In this document: in pieces, positions 60,658 through 64,000 of the stretch
Numbering within the stretch: the first letter of the stretch is position 1
Layout: every line of letters starts with the position of its first letter
DNA from: VXNE01 sp963665455
GTDB taxonomy: Bacteria; Pseudomonadota; Gammaproteobacteria; Pseudomonadales; Azotimanducaceae
Reading direction: 5' to 3'
Length of the DNA: 64,000 bases
NCBI GenBank assembly: GCA_963665455.1
Contig: OY762279.1
Span: 5,084,001 to 5,148,000 of the forward strand
The notes under the pieces: model-generated
Databases searched by the model: none
Told to the model about the DNA's origin: nothing
The model's input: only the letters and a program-made list of their open reading frames with translations
Program-made: the position numbers and the translations under genes

Positions 60658-61563
60658 CTACCGCGCCAACCCGTATTCCGCCTCGACCGCGACCTCGCCC
60701 GCGCAGGTCACCTCACCACGCTCCACGAGGTAGACCATGGCGGCGAACACGCTCCGCGCCGCCGCCGGATACATGAACTCCGGTAGCTCCGCGTACATCG
60801 ACGGCACCATCTCCCGGATGCGCCCCACGCCTTCGCGCAGGCATGCCTTGATCTGCTCCTCGCGCTCGACGCGGTGGGCGATGAACGCCTCGACGTGGGG
60901 CTTCGGCGCCGTGATGGCGGGGCCGTGGGTGGGCCAATAGAGGGCGTCGTCGCGCTCTAGGAGCAGTTCGAGGCTCGCCATGTAGCTGCGCATGTCGCCG
61001 TCCGGGGGCGAGACGATGCTCGTCGACCAACCCATCACGTGGTCGCCGGAAAAGAGCGCCCGCTCTTCGCGCAACTGATAACAGATGTGGTTCGAGGTGT
61101 GCCCCGGTGTATAGACGCATTCGACGGACCAGCCATCGCCCTCGATCACCTGGCCGTGGCGGACGGCGACGTCGGGGTCGAAGTCCATGTCGCCACCCTC
61201 CTCCACGACGATGCCCTCCTCCTGCTTGCCGGCGCCGTGGGGACCGTAGCCGTAGGAGGGGGCGTCGCAGACTTCGCGCAGCAGCGCGCAACCCGGCGAG
61301 TGGTCGGCGTGGGTGTGCGTGACGAGGAGATGCGTGATGGTCTCGCCCCGCGTGGCCGCCAGCAGCGCGTCGATGTGCTCCGGATCGGCCGGCCCCGGGT
61401 CGACGACGGCGACGTTGCCGTGGCCCAAGATGTAGGTGCCGGTGCCGTAGAGCGTGAAGGGGCTCGGGTTGTTCGCGACGACGCGGCGGATGTTCGGCGA
61501 CACCGCCGCGGACACGCCGTACTCGAAGTCCAGTTCGCGCCTGAAGGGAATCTCTACGCCCAT
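60658..61563 (-). CDS. MBL-fold metallo-hydrolase
   Basis: 301 residues. Zinc ligands: HTHADHSPGC (H-x-H-x-D-H), His in VYTPGHTSNHICY, Asp in LFSGDHVMGW and a late His in ALYWPTHGPAI. A C-terminal winged-helix-like region (EMVPSMYAELPEFMYPAAAR) matches the LACTB2/glyoxalase-II-like group with a BLACT_WH domain, which hydrolyse thioesters or nucleic acids. N-terminus has PNIRRVVANNPSPFTLYGTG, the usual start of this group. Stands between the Uma2 pair and the kinase operon. Confidence 0.92.
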   Translation of the reverse strand: MGVEIPFRRELDFEYGVSAAVSPNIRRVVANNPSPFTLYGTGTYILGHGNVAVVDPGPADPEHIDALLAATRGETITHLLVTHTHADHSPGCALLREVCDAPSYGYGPHGAGKQEEGIVVEEGGDMDFDPDVAVRHGQVIEGDGWSVECVYTPGHTSNHICYQLREERALFSGDHVMGWSTSIVSPPDGDMRSYMASLELLLERDDALYWPTHGPAITAPKPHVEAFIAHRVEREEQIKACLREGVGRIREMVPSMYAELPEFMYPAAARSVFAAMVYLVERGEVTCAGEVAVEAEYGLAR

Positions 61564-61657
61564 CTCGACCGCCGCGTCTTTCTTCGGACGGCGAAGCCTA
61601 TCAGACTTGGCTTCGCCACCCCGCCGGCAGGCCGGGGCCGGCGGTCACCAACGCGCG

Positions 61658-63925
61658 TCAATCACCGCCGACAGCCCGTTCCGCCTCCACGCTCCAGGCG
61701 TCCCGCAGTCCGCGCCAGGCGTCGACGTCCGGCGTGACGGTCAGCGCGAGGTCCAGGTAGTAGCGCGCGTCCCCGGCCAAGCCCACCTCGAAAGCCTCCT
61801 GGGCCACGAACGCCAAACGCTCCGCCGTGCGCGTCAACAACGCCGCGGCGCGGGCGTTGCCTTGATCGAGGCGGTCCACCTCGCGCAGTTTCGCCACCAC
61901 GTTGGCCTCCGCCGGCTCGGTGAAAAAACCATCCCGAAACAGCGCTTCCGCCTCTTGGAGCAAACTCGCCACGGTAGCCAATCGTTGCTGCTCCGCGTCG
62001 AGCCGCAGGTGCATCTCGTTGACGGTCGTGTCGCCGAGTCCGACGGCGGCCGCCCGATCCAGGAGATGTTGCGCAGCCGCGAGGTTCCCCATGCCGAGCA
62101 GGCCACCAAACTGGACGAGGGCCTGGGCGGCCACCTCGGCGAGTCCCTGCTGCGCGATCGCGTTGCCCGGATCGGTGGCCAGCACGCGGAAGTAGATCTC
62201 CGCCGCGTTCGCCTCCGGCGGATCGACCAGCGCCGCCGCCACCCGCAGGTCCCCGGCCCGTTGCAGCATCGCGTCGATCTCCCGGGCCAGCGCGTCCGCC
62301 TGGCTGATGAGCGCGCGCACCCGGGCGAGTTGTGGATAGTCGGGGTTCGCGCTCGACGCGCGGCCCAGCTTGTTGATGGCGTCGGCAACGTCGCCCTCCG
62401 TCGCGGCCCGCTCCGCGAGTTCCGTGTAGTGGCCGGCCAGCTCGTCGAGCCGGTCGCGTGCCTCCGCGTTGCCGGGATAGCGCCGCAGCACCTCCTGCAA
62501 TGCCTGGATGGCGGCGGCGGCGGAAGGCTCGTGGGACATGCTCTGCGTCGCCAGCAGCACCCGCGCGCCGCGCAGGATCGAGTCCGCCCGCCGCCGCTCG
62601 GAAACGCGCTCGAACAAGGTGGTGAGTTCGGAGTCCCGGGGGAAGATGCTGAGCGACTCGGAGAGTTTCGCCTCCGCGAGGGCGAAGTCCTCGGACTCGA
62701 TCGCCTGCGCGATGTCGTTCTTCCAAGTGGTGGCGACGGTCGACAGCGCCCGCCCCGCCTCTTCGTGTCCGGGCGCCTTGTCGAGCACCCGCCGGTACGC
62801 GGCCACGATGGCCGCCAAGCTCTGGTTCGGGTCCCGGCGCAGGGCCTCCGCCGCGCTCCAGGCCCGCTCCACCTCCGGGTGCTCCGTGAGCCCGGTGCGC
62901 GCGAGCAAGGCCGCCGCGGCGTCCGGCTGCGTCATCGCGACGTAACCGCCCGTGACGAGCGCCACGGCCAATGCGGCGCCGGCCACCACTGGCGCAACCC
63001 GGGTGCGGGCACGGGATCCGTCGTCGAGGCCGCTCCGCGCCGGCTCGCGCCAAGCATCGGCCGACGCCGCGAGCACCTCGATCTCGCCGGTGGACACCAG
63101 TGCGCGGACGACGGCCGGGGCCGGCGTTATGGCCTCGAAACGCACCGCGTCCAGGGCCCGCACGACCTCCGCGCCGCTCTTGAAGCGTCGCTCCGGCTCC
63201 GGGGCCAGGAATCGGTCAACGAGCTCCTGCAATGCGGCGAATGGTTCCGGCAGCCGCGGCGCACCCGCGGCCGGATGCCGCACCACCGTCCCGCCCTCGT
63301 GGTCGAGGGGGTGGGGCGTGTCGCCGGTGAGCATCTCGAAGAAGACCACGCCGAGGCCGTATAGGTCGGAACGGCCATCGACCGTTCGCCCGGCCGCCTG
63401 TTCCGGACTCATGTAGCCCGGCGTTCCGACCATGCGTACGCGGCCAGGCGCGGCACCCGGATCGAGGTCCGCGGCCACCTCGCCGACGAAGTCGATCAGC
63501 ACGGCCGTCGTCGGATCGCGGAACAGGATGTTCGACGGCGTCACGTCGCCGTGCAGGTAGCCGGCCGCGTGGGCATGGTCCAAGGCACCCGCCACTTGCT
63601 CGGTGATGCGGAGCACGTCCACGAAGGAGACCCCCTCCCGTAGGCGGGCCACCAGATCGCCGTCCTGCAGGGGTTCCATCGCCACGTAGAGCGCGGACCC
63701 CGCCAGGCCCACGTCGTACACGGCGACGACGTGGGGATGGTCGAGCCGCGCCACGCTGCGTGCCCGCTGGCACGCGCGTTCCAGGAACGCGGGGGGCGCA
63801 TCCGCACCGAGTTCGACCACCTTGAGGGCCACCGACCGGTTCGTGCGCCGCTCCGTCGCCAGGTAGACCCGGGTGCCGCCCGTCCCCCCCAGGGCGCGGT
63901 GGATGCGATAGCCCGGGACGTCCAT
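61658..63925 (-). CDS. Membrane Ser/Thr protein kinase with TPR-like C-terminal region
   Basis: 755 residues. Kinase domain (1-260): glycine loop ALGGTGGTRVYLA, Lys35 in VALKVVEL, catalytic loop YLHGDVTPSNILF (Asp127, Asn132; the Arg of H-R-D is Gly), and metal Asp145 in LIDFVGE (D-F-G is D-F-V), then MVGTPGYMSPEQAAGR. One membrane helix about 310-331 (APVVAGAALAVALVTGGYVA), then ~420 helical residues rich in Ala/Leu with TPR-like periodicity, presumably periplasmic. Changes in H-R-D and D-F-G are tolerated in some kinases. ATG 63925 shares one base with the stop of the upstream gene (TGATG). Confidence 0.88.
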   Translation of the reverse strand: MDVPGYRIHRALGGTGGTRVYLATERRTNRSVALKVVELGADAPPAFLERACQRARSVARLDHPHVVAVYDVGLAGSALYVAMEPLQDGDLVARLREGVSFVDVLRITEQVAGALDHAHAAGYLHGDVTPSNILFRDPTTAVLIDFVGEVAADLDPGAAPGRVRMVGTPGYMSPEQAAGRTVDGRSDLYGLGVVFFEMLTGDTPHPLDHEGGTVVRHPAAGAPRLPEPFAALQELVDRFLAPEPERRFKSGAEVVRALDAVRFEAITPAPAVVRALVSTGEIEVLAASADAWREPARSGLDDGSRARTRVAPVVAGAALAVALVTGGYVAMTQPDAAAALLARTGLTEHPEVERAWSAAEALRRDPNQSLAAIVAAYRRVLDKAPGHEEAGRALSTVATTWKNDIAQAIESEDFALAEAKLSESLSIFPRDSELTTLFERVSERRRADSILRGARVLLATQSMSHEPSAAAAIQALQEVLRRYPGNAEARDRLDELAGHYTELAERAATEGDVADAINKLGRASSANPDYPQLARVRALISQADALAREIDAMLQRAGDLRVAAALVDPPEANAAEIYFRVLATDPGNAIAQQGLAEVAAQALVQFGGLLGMGNLAAAQHLLDRAAAVGLGDTTVNEMHLRLDAEQQRLATVASLLQEAEALFRDGFFTEPAEANVVAKLREVDRLDQGNARAAALLTRTAERLAFVAQEAFEVGLAGDARYYLDLALTVTPDVDAWRGLRDAWSVEAERAVGGD

Positions 63926-63999
63926 CAGGGCAGTTCGGCCACGCTCAGCCAGCCGATCTCCCCCTGCACCATGTGGCCGAGCACGAAGCGGCCGCCCAC
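63925..63999 (-). CDS. C-terminal end of a gene upstream of the kinase (partial)
   Basis: The last 24 codons of an open frame entering from the right edge: GRFVLGHMVQGEIGWLSVAE, then Leu-Pro and TGA. The stop overlaps the kinase ATG (TGATG), so the two genes are translated together. Too short to identify; a kinase partner such as a phosphatase or FHA protein would be usual, but nothing here shows it. Confidence 0.5.
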   Translation of the reverse strand: MGGRFVLGHMVQGEIGWLSVAELP

Positions 64000-64000
64000 G

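Noticed and set aside
1..64000. CRISPR array, rRNA, tRNA or complete insertion sequence
   Set aside because: No regularly spaced repeats, no rRNA-like or cloverleaf-like segment and no intact transposase were recognised by reading; a covariance-model scan could still find a tRNA.

Overview
High-GC bacterial chromosome (most genes look close to 70% GC by eye), best matched to a free-living or host-associated marine-type gammaproteobacterium. The signs are lon, ppx and ppk1, a TonB-dependent receptor, many acyl-CoA and hydrolase genes, an OmpR-type two-component pair resembling the proteobacterial dedicated sortase regulators, GTG/TTG starts and many 1-4 bp stop/start overlaps. The taxonomic placement is an inference; no rRNA or tRNA gene was seen.

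Layout. 1-4447 (minus): the start of an acyl-CoA dehydrogenase, then a polyamine-type cluster transcribed speD > lipoprotein > DUF350 membrane protein > membrane-anchored aminopropyltransferase. 4504-13243: transporters (MATE, MFS, EamA), GlsB/YeaQ-type membrane protein, alpha/beta hydrolase, type 1 isopentenyl-diphosphate isomerase, a flavin monooxygenase, an enoyl-CoA hydratase and a flavin reductase. 13319-19994: ppx and ppk1 point at each other, with a lower-GC block of about 3.1 kb between them holding a ParA ATPase, an unknown 163-aa partner and gene debris. 20145-25526: macrodomain protein, two tandem phytanoyl-CoA-dioxygenase paralogues, a Uma2 nuclease-like protein and a carboxylesterase lipoprotein. 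25599-26414: a VapBC-like toxin-antitoxin pair with a readable promoter and an 18-bp perfect palindrome. 26436-30035: dgcN-dgcA plus a class IV aminotransferase (probable D-amino-acid catabolism) and a dimeric dUTPase-like gene.

30107-45615: an acyl-CoA dehydrogenase pair, lon with a sigma-32-like promoter, a TonB receptor, a glutamine amidotransferase, an M3 peptidase, a two-gene AAA ATPase/HNH module (candidate Septu-like anti-phage system, perhaps damaged), a PEGA/formylglycine-generating-enzyme-like protein, a conserved small protein and an acyl-CoA carboxylase beta subunit. 45616-48069 is a decay zone: a frameshifted serine-hydrolase remnant, an aldehyde dehydrogenase with a one-base frameshift, a glyoxalase-fold remnant reduced to its two ends, and a palindromic repeat. 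48066-64000: intact serine hydrolase, SLC13 permease, DsbA-family isomerase, sirtuin, VWA protein, aminoglycoside/choline-kinase-like phosphotransferase, NadR-like ATPase, the two-component system, two tandem Uma2 paralogues, an MBL hydrolase and a Ser/Thr kinase.

The least explained material is intergenic. (a) A repeat family beginning CTAGCGCCCC occurs at 22791, 34946 (reverse), 47850 and 48069 (diverged, reverse); each clear copy has a conserved body followed by a strong hairpin, and two copies begin at a gene's TAG stop. (b) A row of five consecutive hairpins, unrelated to each other in sequence, fills the gap between the convergent sirtuin and VWA genes (52576-52747); a smaller related-looking set lies 3' of ppk1.
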